DNA of 62,777 nucleotides, from the NCBI GenBank assembly GCA_016871055.1, contig VFZW01000003.1:1-62777 (forward strand), given 5' to 3'. Positions 17,301 to 25,086 of this stretch are shown here, piece by piece (positions within the stretch are counted from its first letter, which is position 1; each line of letters starts with the position of its first letter). A program made the translations under genes and the position numbers. Source of the stretch: Acidobacteriota bacterium. GTDB lineage: Bacteria > Acidobacteriota > Terriglobia > Bryobacterales > Bryobacteraceae. Below the pieces are notes generated by a model. The model did no database searches. It was not told the DNA's origin and saw only the letters and a program-made list of their open reading frames with translations.

Positions 17301-17426
17301 TTCGAAGACCTCGCGACGAAGCTCAACGCGCAGTTGAAGAAGCTCGACGGCCTCCTCGCCGCTGACATCGCCGGCTTCAACAAACTCGTCCGCGACGCCC
17401 AAGTCCCCGCGGTCATCGTGAAGTAA
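14352..17426 (+). CDS. Large secreted BNR/sortilin-type beta-propeller protein
   Basis: The 1,024-residue product has a signal peptide (MFRVAILMTSLACTAQ). Repeated BNR/Asp-box units follow through about residue 720, for example GGGVWKTTNGGVSWQPVSD, GVYKSTDAGKTWKHLGL, GIFKSVDGGKTWKQPF, GLFKSVDGGETWKEIGHN and YRTTDYGKTWTKI. The last 300 residues hold a beta-sandwich (GRYQVKLTVDGVSHTQPFVL) and a coiled-coil-like tail (DVRKQIDEEVKRMASIKDA). The family is abundant in Acidobacteria and often labelled glycosyl hydrolase without proof of activity. The ATG at 14352 gives the signal peptide. The last codons lie in an 83-bp repeat whose second copy is near 21.0 kb. Confidence 0.88.
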   Translation: MFRVAILMTSLACTAQDAKLLKGLDFRSIGPNRGGRVVAVAGVPSQPNVYYFGGTGGGVWKTTNGGVSWQPVSDGQLNTGSVGAFAVTDSNPNIVYVGMGEQAIRGNASHGDGVYKSTDAGKTWKHLGLADTRQIGRVRVHPRNPDLVYVCALGHMSGPNEQRGIFKSVDGGKTWKQPFTRGPEAGCVDLAIDPSNPDIMYAGFWQVIRRPWSMESGGKGSGLFKSVDGGETWKEIGHNPGAPKGLQGKIGVAASPANPERLWAIIEAEDGGVFRSDNGGDTWTRVNEQRSLRQRAWYYSRIYADPLKPNTVYVLNVGFFRSDDGGRTFTAIPTPHGDNHDLWIAPNNSERMIEGNDGGANVSTDGGRRWTEQNQATAQFYRVFADNQFPYIVYGAQQDNSTIRIASRGNGGVISEKDWWDVGGGESGWIAPDPKDSNIVYAGSYGGYLTRYDHRTGNTSRIDVWPDNPMGYGAEGMRYRFQWNFPLLFSPHDPNTLYTAGNMLFKSTNGGRVWEPISGDLTRNDRSKQGPSGGPITRDNTGVEYYCTIFTVDESKITKGLIWAGSDDGLVHVTRDGGKKWDNVTPRGIPEWIQINSIEASPHDPAKAYIAATMYKSDDLRPYLYRTTDYGKTWTKIVNGIDGAAFTRVVREDPNRKGLLFAGTETGLYLSYDDGDNWQKFNLNIPTVPITDLAFQKRDNDLVVATQGRSFWILDDLHLVQQLKSDTTLFAPEEAHRISGGFRRRGSAATGANPPGGVVIHYMLKDKAREEVVIEILDASGKLIKKFSTKDKPAAGEGETAPAVSNAAGLNQFVWDMRHPDAATFQGLIYWAGSNRGPIATTGRYQVKLTVDGVSHTQPFVLKKDPRAPGTQEDFDRQLQLSIQVRDKVTQANEAVSRIRDVRKQIDEEVKRMASIKDAAKAIEAGKKLSKELTVIEEEIYQTKLQSNQDPLNFPIKLNNKLAALLSVIQQNEGAPTAQVNQVFEDLATKLNAQLKKLDGLLAADIAGFNKLVRDAQVPAVIVK

Positions 17427-17483
17427 ATTTGGCGGCCATCCATCGCCCGCCACGTTCCAGCAGCGAGCCCGCGCCGTACACAA
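17401..17483. repeat. 83-bp direct repeat, copy A
   Basis: This segment matches 21029-21111 in the same orientation with about six mismatches. It covers the last eight codons of the BNR gene and, on the other strand, the final 22 codons of a YD/LPAA-type membrane protein gene. The two copies are offset by exactly 3,628 bp and bound the toxin/LysR/terminase island. Such a pair points to insertion with target duplication, site-specific integration, or a local duplication. Confidence 0.8.
17413..17483 (-). pseudogene. C-terminal scrap of a YD/LPAA membrane protein gene
   Basis: The minus strand reads VYGAGSLLERGGRWMAAKF and then TSR-stop, nearly identical to the C-terminus of the intact gene at 21041-21325 (GRWVAAKLTSR). 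Homology ends abruptly at the right edge of the direct repeat, and no start or upstream coding remains. It overlaps the BNR stop codon on the opposite strand. From 17484 to 17593 nothing is recognised. Confidence 0.7.
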
Positions 17484-17593
17484 GAGGATTCGGTCTGCAA
17501 CGGCCCGGAGCGGTCAAGGGCGCGAAGCGGCGCAGCTTCAACCTTGACGGCGAGGACCGCTGTGGAATGTTTGAGAACGAAGGAAGGTGGCGG

Positions 17594-18007
17594 CTAAAGA
17601 GAGAGCACTTGAAGCCCTGGGATCATTCGGAAGTGGCGGACGTTGCGGGTTCCAAGGGCGTAGCCGTAATGCAGAGCCGTGATTCCGATCAGCAGATCGG
17701 CGGTAGCGATGACGAGCCCTACCTTCTTCATGTCGGCGTCGATCTTGGCGGCGAGCACGCCCATCTCGCGCGTGAACGGTTCCACCGGCAGGATGGCTAG
17801 CACTTCATCGAGATAACGGCGGCGCTTGGCGGCGGCTTCGGGCGTGTTGGCGCGACGCCAGCCGTGTTCCAGTTCCATCACCGAGATGGAAGACAGCAGG
17901 AACTCGGTTTCGGAATGTTCAGCGGAGAGCGACGCGAGAAGCTGACTGACCGGGCGTTTCTCCCGTTCCGCCGCGATGAGCACGCTGGAGTCGAGGACTA
18001 GTCCCAC
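17594..18007 (-). CDS. PIN-domain ribonuclease toxin (VapC-like)
   Basis: The 137-residue protein is a complete PIN domain. Its acidic residues are visible in order: Asp in GLVLDSSVLIAAE, Glu in SVMELEHGWRRA, Asp in KVGLVIATADLLIGITAL, and the closing strand GTRNVRHFRMIPGLQV. VapC toxins cut specific RNAs, often tRNA or rRNA. The partner antitoxin lies 3 nt upstream in the same orientation but has lost its N-terminus, so control of this toxin may be altered. The start follows directly on the antitoxin stop. Confidence 0.88.
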   Translation of the reverse strand: MGLVLDSSVLIAAEREKRPVSQLLASLSAEHSETEFLLSSISVMELEHGWRRANTPEAAAKRRRYLDEVLAILPVEPFTREMGVLAAKIDADMKKVGLVIATADLLIGITALHYGYALGTRNVRHFRMIPGLQVLSL

Positions 18008-18010
18008 ACG

Positions 18011-18256
18011 TTAATCCCAAGCCGGCGGCTCGAACGAATCGCGGCGGGAGTCGATGCCCGCTTGCACGTCTTTGGCAAAGTCCTCGTCCGGGATGGGCGC
18101 GTAGCCGAACTTGGCTTCGTAAGCCTTCGCCATGGCGATGCACTCGCTGAGCTTGCGGCCTGGGCGTGTCGATGCGGACGGCTTCAGCACGGCAACGGGC
18201 CGGTGGTCTTGCTCGATGACGATCTCGACGCCTTGCTGCACCTTGGATCCAGGCAT
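18011..18256 (-). CDS. Phd/VapB-type antitoxin, N-terminally truncated
   Basis: The readable part is VQQGVEIVIEQDHRPVAVLK, then SECIAMAKAYEAKFGYAPIP and a toxin-binding acidic tail ending EPPAWD. In Phd/YefM-type antitoxins this segment is preceded by about 15-20 residues that open the DNA-binding domain. Here those are missing: upstream of about 18250 the DNA belongs to a LysR fragment on the other strand. An ATG at 18256 could still give an 81-residue product starting MPGSKVQQG. Toxin neutralisation may survive while operator binding is probably lost. The stop is 3 nt from the PIN gene. Confidence 0.65.
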   Translation of the reverse strand: MPGSKVQQGVEIVIEQDHRPVAVLKPSASTRPGRKLSECIAMAKAYEAKFGYAPIPDEDFAKDVQAGIDSRRDSFEPPAWD

Positions 18257-18799
18257 CCATCGATCGACATCTTCCTCGAGGCCGGCCACAGCTCGCAACT
18301 CATGGCCGAATTGGAGGATGGCTCACTGGACGTGGTCTTTCTGGTTTTGCGGCCCGGGACGGAGAAGAAGTTCGCCGTGGAGGGGTTGTGGAAGTTTGAG
18401 GTCAGTTTGGTAACCAGCCCGCGGCTCGCGCCACGGCGGCGTGTGTCGCTCAAGAGCCTGGCTCAGCATCCGTTCCTGCTGTACCGGCAGGAATCGTACT
18501 TCGAAGAGCAGATCGATCAGTACTTTCAGCGGCACGGCTTTGTGCCGAACGTTGCGATGCGCCTGGATAACGCGGAACCGATGAAGGCGCTGGTTCGGTC
18601 CGGTTTCGGGATTTCGCCGATCCCGCATTGGGCGGTCCGGAAGGAGATCGAGTCAGGAGAGCTTGTGGAGATCCGGCTGAAAGAATCGCCGCCCGTGAGC
18701 CAGCTCGCAATGATCCGCCGCCGGACACGCCATGTGCCGGCGCCGGCGGCGGCCTTCATTCAGTTGGCGGAAGAATGGATGGAACTAGCGCAGCTGTAG
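18242..18799 (+). pseudogene. LysR-type regulator fragment, effector-binding domain only
   Basis: The sequence resembles the effector-binding half of a LysR regulator from RHPSIDIFLEAGHSSQLMAE through LRPGTEKKFAVEGLWKFEV, SLAQHPFLLYRQESYFEEQI, NAEPMKALVRSGFGISPIP to the natural end FIQLAEEWMELAQL. The winged helix-turn-helix and linker, about the first 90 residues, are absent; upstream in the same frame lies antisense of the antitoxin gene. The junction is at about 18242-18251, near a GGATCC. It is a rearrangement scar, and the product, if made, could not bind DNA in the usual way. Confidence 0.75.
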
Positions 18800-19470
18800 A
18801 CCAATGTCTCCGTATCAGACGGGGTCATACCCTCGACCCCACGCAGGGGGATATTGCCACGACACCTGAGCCACAGGTACGGATCACCTTCTGCGAAACA
18901 CATCGTAGATCCCTCAGTGTCCGGATCGTCGGCTACTCGGAAGTTACCCACTTCACCTGCGAACATGAACGCGCGCTCGCCGTTCTTCACGCGTTTTCTC
19001 CTCTACCTTATTGGGAGAACGCCTTCTCCATTTCCAACTGAACCGGAACACCACGTCGGCGCCCATCATGTATCGACCAACCCCGCCAATCGGGTGCTTG
19101 TCCACCCGCCGCGCCGCTCACGTCCGGGAATCGCCGCTTCCAAGCGCAACATCTTTCTCGTCCCTGGACCGAGTCGCATCGTCGAACACCCCGGTTCCGA
19201 CATCGCCTAATTCTCGAAGCTGGCCAAAATCACCCCATCCCCAATCCGAATAACCGGGCGTCTTCATGCGGTTTAGCTCAACGAGCGTTTAACTCCCCAA
19301 AAACGGCACCGGCACCGGCTGCCCTCTCCTTGTCTCTGGCCGTTTTTGGCGAGCAAACCTTATCGTTCACAGCTCTCAAGAAATTATATCTCGTTTGTTT
19401 TCAACACGCGTATTCTAAAACCAATAAGAAAAATATTTACGAAATAATATAATAGTAATAGGAACACTTT
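18800..19470. other. Gene-poor stretch upstream of the terminase-like gene
   Basis: No gene is convincingly recognised here. A minus-strand open frame at 18760-18990 (GEVGNFRVADDPDTEG, CFAEGDPYLWLRC) looks protein-like but matches nothing I know and overlaps the LysR end. An inverted repeat, CCAAAAACGGC (19297-19307) and GCCGTTTTTGG (19339-19349), could form a long-loop hairpin. From about 19370 to 19470 the sequence turns AT-rich and contains a perfect TATAAT, in sharp contrast to the GC-rich surroundings. Confidence 0.5.
19448..19453 (+). promoter_or_regulatory. Candidate -10 element (TATAAT) of the terminase-like gene
   Basis: A perfect TATAAT lies in an AT-rich run 17 bp before the ATG at 19471, with AGGA at 19460-19463 as a possible ribosome-binding site. 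No good -35 hexamer is seen at the expected distance. The base composition differs strongly from the rest of the window. Confidence 0.35.
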
Positions 19471-20904
19471 ATGCCAAACAAGCGCGCCAGTCAATCGAAA
19501 GAAAACGGGGCCAAGTCCAACGGCCCCACTACCCCCGAAGGCCTCGCCCTCTGCAAGGCCGCCGTTGCCATTGGCGGCCGCAAGCGCAAAGCCCACACCT
19601 CCGTCCTCCCCGGCGAATCCCTCGCCGAATTCGAGGCCTTCCGCCTCGAAAACCACGACATGTGGCAACCCGCCAACGTCCAGGAAATCCAACTCGCCGA
19701 CGAGCTCCCCGCCATCAATTGGCAGATCAAACGCAAGTATTTCGTCCGTAATGCCGACCTCTCTGGCCACTACGACGCCGTCGTCCGCTCCCTCCAGCCC
19801 GGCGCCACCAACGAGGACCTCATCCTCAACATCGAGCGCCTCGGCGCCTCCGACGGCTCCCTCCAGCCCGTCTTCGACCGCGCCATCTCCAACGCTACCC
19901 TTACCCGCAACCGCCTCATCAACGCCATGCTCCGCTTGAAAAAAAGCGGAGAAAAACGTCCAAAACGGACTCCTCCGTTGCAAACAAAGGACTTACCCAG
20001 GACCCCTCAGGACCCTTCCTCCTTCGAGCCCGCCCTCGAGGACTCCGATCCACCCGTCCCCGAGCCCGCTCCGCTCGCCGACTCCTTCGAACCCGCCACC
20101 GCCGCGGACCAGGTCGACCTGTCCCAGTTCCCCGCACCGGTCGCTACACCTACACCGGCCGTCGAAGCGGATATCCTCCTCTGGGCCAAGCAGAACTTCG
20201 GCTTCACGCCGGACCCCCTCCAGGCCCAGATCATGACCGACAACTCCGGCCAGACCCTCGTCCTCGGCGCGCGCCAAACCGGCAAATCCACCGCCGCCGC
20301 GCTCAGGGTCCTCCACACCGCCATCCAGAACCCCGGCCAGATCATCCTCCTCGCCGGCCCCTCCAGCCGCCAGTCCGGCCACATCCTCGACAAAGCCCGC
20401 GCCGCGGCCATAAAACTCCTGGGAAAGAAGGTAAAGCCCATCGCCGAAGGCTTCGAATTACCCAACCAAACCCAGGTTATTGGCCTGCCGGACAGCGAGC
20501 CAACCGTTCGCGGATATTCCAATCCCCTTCTCATCGTTGTCGACGAGGCCGCCTTCGTCGACGACGACATCTACAAGGCCCTCCTCCCCGCCCAGGCCTC
20601 CGGCCGGACCAACATCATCGTCATGTCCACACCCAACGGCCAGCAGGGCTTCTTCTACGAGCAATGGGAGAACCACTCCGCCCCCTGGACCCGCATCAAG
20701 ATCGATGCCGCCGACTGCCCCCGCATCACCGAGCAGTTCCTCGCCCAGGCGCGCCTCTCCCTCGGCCACGAGTCCTTCTCGCAGGAGTTCCATTGCCAGT
20801 TCCTCCTCGCTCCCGGCGCCATCTTCACCCGCGAAATGGTCCTCCAGTGCATCAAGCCAAACGTCGAAGCCCTCTTCCCCTGGGACGAGCAGGTGATGTC
20901 GTAA
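19471..20904 (+). CDS. Terminase-like packaging ATPase with an extra N-terminal domain
   Basis: The protein has 477 residues. The first 160 follow a pattern often seen as stand-alone hypothetical proteins in Acidobacteria (SKENGAKSNGPTTPEGLALC, SVLPGESLAEFEAF, QPANVQEIQLADEL). A proline-rich linker leads to a terminase large-subunit ATPase: Walker A LGARQTGKSTAAA near 264-276, Walker B LLIVVDEAAFVDDD near 353-366, and the coupling motif MSTPNG near 385. The C-terminal nuclease domain expected of a phage terminase is absent; the frame stops soon after FHCQFLLAPGAIFTREM. No portal, capsid or integrase gene is nearby. Phage origin is likely; the present role is unknown. It lies within the 83-bp direct repeats. 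Confidence 0.75.
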   Translation: MPNKRASQSKENGAKSNGPTTPEGLALCKAAVAIGGRKRKAHTSVLPGESLAEFEAFRLENHDMWQPANVQEIQLADELPAINWQIKRKYFVRNADLSGHYDAVVRSLQPGATNEDLILNIERLGASDGSLQPVFDRAISNATLTRNRLINAMLRLKKSGEKRPKRTPPLQTKDLPRTPQDPSSFEPALEDSDPPVPEPAPLADSFEPATAADQVDLSQFPAPVATPTPAVEADILLWAKQNFGFTPDPLQAQIMTDNSGQTLVLGARQTGKSTAAALRVLHTAIQNPGQIILLAGPSSRQSGHILDKARAAAIKLLGKKVKPIAEGFELPNQTQVIGLPDSEPTVRGYSNPLLIVVDEAAFVDDDIYKALLPAQASGRTNIIVMSTPNGQQGFFYEQWENHSAPWTRIKIDAADCPRITEQFLAQARLSLGHESFSQEFHCQFLLAPGAIFTREMVLQCIKPNVEALFPWDEQVMS

Positions 20905-21028
20905 CCATCCAAGGCTGACCGCGTCTTCGCGATCGATCGCCCGGTACAGCCAACAGTTCTTTCACAACCGAATATCCCCGTCACCAGCTACCCGCAATCG
21001 GCGGGTAGCCGCGGGGCGGAGGCCTGAA

Positions 21029-21111
21029 AACTCCCCGCGGTCAGCGCGAAGTAAGTTTGGCGGCCACCCATCGCCCGCCTCGTTCCAGCAGCGAGCCCGC
21101 GCCGTACACAA
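21029..21111. repeat. 83-bp direct repeat, copy B
   Basis: This is the second copy of 17401-17483 with about six mismatches. On the plus strand it preserves codons like the end of the BNR gene (PAVSAK-stop versus PAVIVK-stop) without any BNR gene attached. On the minus strand it is the 3' end of the intact membrane-protein gene. It marks the right edge of the 3.6-kb island. Confidence 0.8.
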
Positions 21112-21325
21112 TCAGAACCGACGTCAAATACATCGGAGTCCAGATGCGCAAGTCGCAGTTGCCGCCGTCCAGCTGAAACAGCCCGAAAATCGGCGCCGCG
21201 GGCAGTACGCCGATCGCCGCCGAGATGCCCGATAGCCCGGAGCACCCGTAGCGCATGGAGTCGTACAGCATGTAGAAGGCGAAGACACTGTAGCAGCCAG
21301 CAAGTAGCGCGCCGAGTCGTGACAT
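21041..21325 (-). CDS. Small membrane protein with YD / LPAA motifs
   Basis: This 94-residue protein has three hydrophobic stretches: GALLAGCYSVFAFYMLYD, IGVLPAAPIFGLFQL and TSVLIVYGAGSLLE. It ends in a basic tail, GRWVAAKLTSR. Its spacing of YD, LPAA and a polar loop matches the protein at 13583-13864, suggesting paralogy. A scrap of a third copy sits at 17413-17483. The family is unknown. The ATG at 21325 (MSRLGALL) was preferred over one eight codons upstream. The gene diverges from gltX. Confidence 0.6.
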   Translation of the reverse strand: MSRLGALLAGCYSVFAFYMLYDSMRYGCSGLSGISAAIGVLPAAPIFGLFQLDGGNCDLRIWTPMYLTSVLIVYGAGSLLERGGRWVAAKLTSR

Positions 21326-21361
21326 AGTGTGACCGCCATTATGACGCACAATAGTAGATTC

Positions 21362-22843
21362 ATGTCAGAAGTCCGCACTCGTTTTGCCCCCAGCCCCACG
21401 GGCATGCTTCACATCGGTGGCGTCCGCACCGCCCTCTTCGAAATCCTGATGGCCCACCACCACGGCGGTCAGGCCCTCCTTCGCATTGAAGATACCGATC
21501 GCGAACGCCTCGTCCCTGGCGCCATCCGCGCGCTGATTGAAGACCTCCGCTGGGTCGGCTTGCACTTCGATGAAGGCCCGTCGTTTGACGAAATCGAGCA
21601 GGCCGATTCCGCGCCGCCCGAAGGCACCGGCATCGGCGGCCCCGCTGGACCCTACGTGCAGAGCCTCCGCTTACCCAAATACAAGGAGGTCTCCGAAAGG
21701 CTGATTGCAAGCGGCCATGCCTATCGTTGCGACTGCACCGCGGAACGCCTCGCCGCCGAACGCGACGCGCAGACCGCCAACAAAGAACCGGTCGGCTACT
21801 CCGGATACTGCCGTACGCGCGGCGTACCTGCCGGTGTCCCGCACGTCGTGCGATTCATTATCCCCGAGGATCGCGCCGTCACACTGCGCGACGCCGTCAA
21901 AGGCGATGTCACCTGGGAAAAAGTCATCCTCCGCGACCCCGTGTTGCTCAAGAGCGACAACTTCCCGACCTATCACCTCGCCTGCGTCGTCGACGACCAC
22001 GACATGCGCATCAGCCACGTCCTTCGCGCCGATGAATGGCTCTCGACAGCTCCCTTGCATCTGCTCCTCTATGAAGCCCTCGGTTGGACCGCCCCCGTCT
22101 TCGCGCATCTCCCGCCCGTGCTCGGCACCGATGGCAAAAAGCTCTCCAAGCGCCACGGCGCGACGTTTCTTTCGAACTTTCGCGAAGAGGGGTATCTCCC
22201 CGAAGCCGTGCTGAACTTTATCGCTCTGATCGGCTGGTCGCCCGGCGAAGGCGAAGAGCGCGAGATCTTTTCGCTCGGCGAACTCAAGCAACGCTTCACG
22301 CTCGAACGCGTCAACAATGCGGGCGGAGTTTTTTCCTACGAAAAATTGAAGTGGATGAACGGCATGTACATCCGCGCGCTCGCCCCGGACGAACTCGCAA
22401 AGCGCCTAACTCCATTCCTCGAAAGAGCCGGACTTGTTGTCGACAACGCCAAGCTGGCCCGCATCGCGCCGCACGTACAGGAACGCATGGAACTGCTGCC
22501 CGACGCTGTCCCGTTCATCGATTTTCTCTTCAAGGAATCGATCGAGCGCGACATGCCTTCCATGCTCAAGAAGGGTATGGACGCGCCAACCGCCGAGACA
22601 ATCTGTACGAAGACCGCCGAGGCGCTTGAGTCGCTGCCAGCATTCGAAACACCGGCCATCGAAGCCGCCATTCGCGCGACCGCCGAAGCGCTAGGCCTGC
22701 AGCCTGGCAATGCGTTCCTAGTCATCCGCATCGCCATCACCGGCAAGAAAGTCACGCCGCCGTTGTTCGAATCGATCTACGCTCTCGGCGCGCCGCAAGC
22801 CATCGCTCGTCTCCGAGAAACCGCGGCGCTGCTTACGACGTAG
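21362..22843 (+). CDS. gltX: Glutamate--tRNA ligase
   Basis: The 493-residue class I synthetase shows the HIGH-type motif in [17 protein letters not shown] and the KMSKS-type motif in [15 protein letters not shown]. The family blocks [32 protein letters not shown] and an all-helical anticodon-binding domain after about residue 330 are present. It charges tRNA-Glu in the cytoplasm. Length is normal for bacterial GluRS. The ATG at 21362 ([14 protein letters not shown]) was chosen because the conserved N-terminus begins there. The stop overlaps the convergent glnS stop by 11 nt. Confidence 0.96.
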   Translation: MSEVRTRFAPSPTGMLHIGGVRTALFEILMAHHHGGQALLRIEDTDRERLVPGAIRALIEDLRWVGLHFDEGPSFDEIEQADSAPPEGTGIGGPAGPYVQSLRLPKYKEVSERLIASGHAYRCDCTAERLAAERDAQTANKEPVGYSGYCRTRGVPAGVPHVVRFIIPEDRAVTLRDAVKGDVTWEKVILRDPVLLKSDNFPTYHLACVVDDHDMRISHVLRADEWLSTAPLHLLLYEALGWTAPVFAHLPPVLGTDGKKLSKRHGATFLSNFREEGYLPEAVLNFIALIGWSPGEGEEREIFSLGELKQRFTLERVNNAGGVFSYEKLKWMNGMYIRALAPDELAKRLTPFLERAGLVVDNAKLARIAPHVQERMELLPDAVPFIDFLFKESIERDMPSMLKKGMDAPTAETICTKTAEALESLPAFETPAIEAAIRATAEALGLQPGNAFLVIRIAITGKKVTPPLFESIYALGAPQAIARLRETAALLTT

Positions 22844-24515
22844 TCTTTTTCTCCACCTTCGCCCAGGTATCGCGCAATGCCACCGTGCGGTTGAAAACGC
22901 CCGGCTCCTTGTCCGCGCAGAAATACCCCACCCGCTCGAACTGGTACTTCGTCAGCGGCGCGGCGTCCTTCACGCTCGGCTCGATCTTCGCCGCTTTCTT
23001 CTGCAGCGAGTTCGGATTGAACGCGGACGCCAAGTCGTCGGTGTCCTTGCCTTCCAGGAACAGCGTGTCGTAGAGCCGCACTTCGCAATCCAGCGCGTGC
23101 GCTGCCGACACCCAGTGCATCGTCGATTTCACCTTCCGTCCATCGGGCGCATTGCCGCCGCGCGTCGCCGGATCGTAGGTGCAATGGACCTCGACCACTT
23201 CACCCGCGTCGTTCTTCACCACGCCGGTGCAAGTAACCAGATAACCGTAGCGCAGCCGCACTTCGCGCCCAGGCGACAACCGGAAATACTGCTTCGGCGG
23301 ATCCTCGCGGAAGTCGTCCTTCTCGATGTAGAGTACCTTCGAAAACGGCACTGTACGCGAGCCCGCCGATTCGTCTTCGGGATTGTTAACCGCGTTCATG
23401 TGCTCGACAAGATCGTCCGGATAGTTATCGATCACAACCTTCAGGGGGTTCAGCACGGCCATCACACGCAGCGCGCGCTTGTTCAGGTCTTCCCGCAGAT
23501 AATGTTCGAGCAAGCCGAACTCGATGAGCCCGTTCGTCTTCGACACGCCGATGTTCGCGCAAAAAGTTCGAATTGCTTCGGGCGTATAACCGCGCCGCCG
23601 GAACCCGCAGATGGTTGGCATGCGTGGATCGTCCCAACCCGAGACATACTTCTCGCGCACCAGCGCCAGCAGCTTTCGCTTGCTCAGAACCGTGTTGGTC
23701 AGATTTAGACGATCGAATTCGATCTGCTGTGGCGCGTGAATGCCCAGGTTCTCGACATACCAGTCGTATAACAGGCGGTGGTCTTCAAACTCCAGAGTGC
23801 AAATCGAATGCGTGATGCCTTCGATCGAGTCCGACTCGCCGTGCGCATAGTCGTACATCGGATAGATGCACCACTTGTTGCCCGTGCGATGATGCTCGGC
23901 CCGCAAAATACGGTACATGACCGGATCGCGCATGTTGAAGTTCGGCGACGCCATGTCGATCTTGGTGCGCAGCGTGCGCGAGCCGTCGGGAAACTCGCCC
24001 GCGCGCATGCGTTCGAACAGGTCGAGATTTTCTTCGACGCTCCGGTTGCGGTACGGGCTCTCCTTGCCAGGCTCTTGCGGTGTGCCGCGATACTCGCGGA
24101 CCTGTTCGGCATTCAGATCGCAGACATAGGCCTTGCCCGCCTTGATCAACTGAATCGCCCAGGCGTAAAGCTGATCGAAGTAGTCGGAGGCGTAGAACAT
24201 CCGATCGTCCCAGTCGAACCCCAGCCAGCGGACATCCTCGATGATCGAGTCGACGTACTCGGTTTCTTCCTTCGACGGATTCGTATCGTCGAAGCGCAGA
24301 TTGCACTTGCCGCCGAACTCTTGGGCAAGCCCGAAGTTCAGGCAGATCGACTTGGCATGGCCGATGTGCAGATACCCGTTCGGCTCCGGTGGAAACCGCG
24401 TATGCACGCGCCCGCCGTTCTTGCCGTTTTGGATGTCCTGAATGACGATGTCGCGAATAAAATGAGAAGGCCGCGCGGACTCGTTCTCCGCGTTGGAGAC
24501 TGACTCGGAAGACAT
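22833..24515 (-). CDS. glnS: Glutamine--tRNA ligase
   Basis: This 560-residue GlnRS carries the family start [20 protein letters not shown], the HIGH motif in [20 protein letters not shown], the GlnRS block [18 protein letters not shown] and the KMSKS-type [11 protein letters not shown]. The beta-barrel anticodon domain ends near [17 protein letters not shown] and [11 protein letters not shown]. It charges tRNA-Gln directly, a route present in only some bacterial lineages and thought to be of eukaryotic origin. The gene is convergent with gltX and the two overlap by 11 nt at their 3' ends. Confidence 0.97.
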   Translation of the reverse strand: MSSESVSNAENESARPSHFIRDIVIQDIQNGKNGGRVHTRFPPEPNGYLHIGHAKSICLNFGLAQEFGGKCNLRFDDTNPSKEETEYVDSIIEDVRWLGFDWDDRMFYASDYFDQLYAWAIQLIKAGKAYVCDLNAEQVREYRGTPQEPGKESPYRNRSVEENLDLFERMRAGEFPDGSRTLRTKIDMASPNFNMRDPVMYRILRAEHHRTGNKWCIYPMYDYAHGESDSIEGITHSICTLEFEDHRLLYDWYVENLGIHAPQQIEFDRLNLTNTVLSKRKLLALVREKYVSGWDDPRMPTICGFRRRGYTPEAIRTFCANIGVSKTNGLIEFGLLEHYLREDLNKRALRVMAVLNPLKVVIDNYPDDLVEHMNAVNNPEDESAGSRTVPFSKVLYIEKDDFREDPPKQYFRLSPGREVRLRYGYLVTCTGVVKNDAGEVVEVHCTYDPATRGGNAPDGRKVKSTMHWVSAAHALDCEVRLYDTLFLEGKDTDDLASAFNPNSLQKKAAKIEPSVKDAAPLTKYQFERVGYFCADKEPGVFNRTVALRDTWAKVEKKTTS

Positions 24516-24595
24516 AAGTTTCAGTATAGCGGGACGCTTCGAGTTGACATCCGTGGCGGGGCGAGCGGTCGCGCTATATCGAAAGCGGCGCCGTC

Positions 24596-24880
24596 GTGCG
24601 AATCCGATTCCGCATCGATCCTGTCACCTCGTCGCCGCACATCTACAACCATGGCGTCGATGAGCACGAAGTTGCCGAGGTCCTGGAATTCCCAGGAGAA
24701 GATCGGCGAGGCCGCAACGGTTCCCGTATCGCGGTCGGGCAAACAAGCGCCGGCCGCTACCTTCGGGTCATTTACATTCCAGACCCAGAGCCCGACAGCA
24801 TCTTCGTTGTAACAGCCTACGAACTGGACGGGAAACCACTAGTCGCCTACCGTCGGCGGCGCAAGAGAAAACTCCAATGA
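24596..24880 (+). CDS. Small toxin-like protein (DUF4258-type)
   Basis: This 94-residue basic protein starts with GTG ([19 protein letters not shown]) and continues [39 protein letters not shown], ending in an arginine-rich tail. The H-x7-E...G-R-Y-L-x-V-x-Y pattern is that of the DUF4258/BrnT-like small RNase-fold proteins encoded in toxin-antitoxin pairs. Its stop overlaps the next start (ATGA). It lies about 80 bp from the divergent glnS start. Toxin activity is inferred from the pair. Confidence 0.7.
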   Translation: MRIRFRIDPVTSSPHIYNHGVDEHEVAEVLEFPGEDRRGRNGSRIAVGQTSAGRYLRVIYIPDPEPDSIFVVTAYELDGKPLVAYRRRRKRKLQ

Positions 24881-25071
24881 ATCAAAGCAAATTTCCAATC
24901 GGGTGGGACGCTGCGCGCGTACAAAAGCTGATCGATCACTACGAGCAACAGACCGAACTCGAAGCGGTTGCGGAAGACGAAGCAGCACTGCGTGAAGAAG
25001 GTACGACGATGCAGGTCCCCGCCGAACTCGTTCCCCTCGTCCGCGAGTTGATCGCGAAGAGTAAGGCGTAG
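24877..25071 (+). CDS. Antitoxin-like partner of the DUF4258-type protein
   Basis: This 64-residue acidic protein (FPIGWDAARVQKLIDHYEQQ, TELEAVAEDEAALREEG, VPAELVPLVRELIAKSKA) has the G-W-D-x-x-R-V...HYE-x-Q-T-E pattern of the small partner usually found behind DUF4258 toxins. The start overlaps the toxin stop by 4 nt, so translation is coupled. It should bind and neutralise the toxin. Confidence 0.7.
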   Translation: MNQSKFPIGWDAARVQKLIDHYEQQTELEAVAEDEAALREEGTTMQVPAELVPLVRELIAKSKA

Positions 25072-25086
25072 CTGGCAGCGCAAATC

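Noticed and set aside
18760-18990. Minus-strand frame of 76 codons between the LysR fragment and the terminase-like gene
   Set aside because: It looks partly protein-like but overlaps the LysR end, has no ribosome-binding site and no recognisable family.
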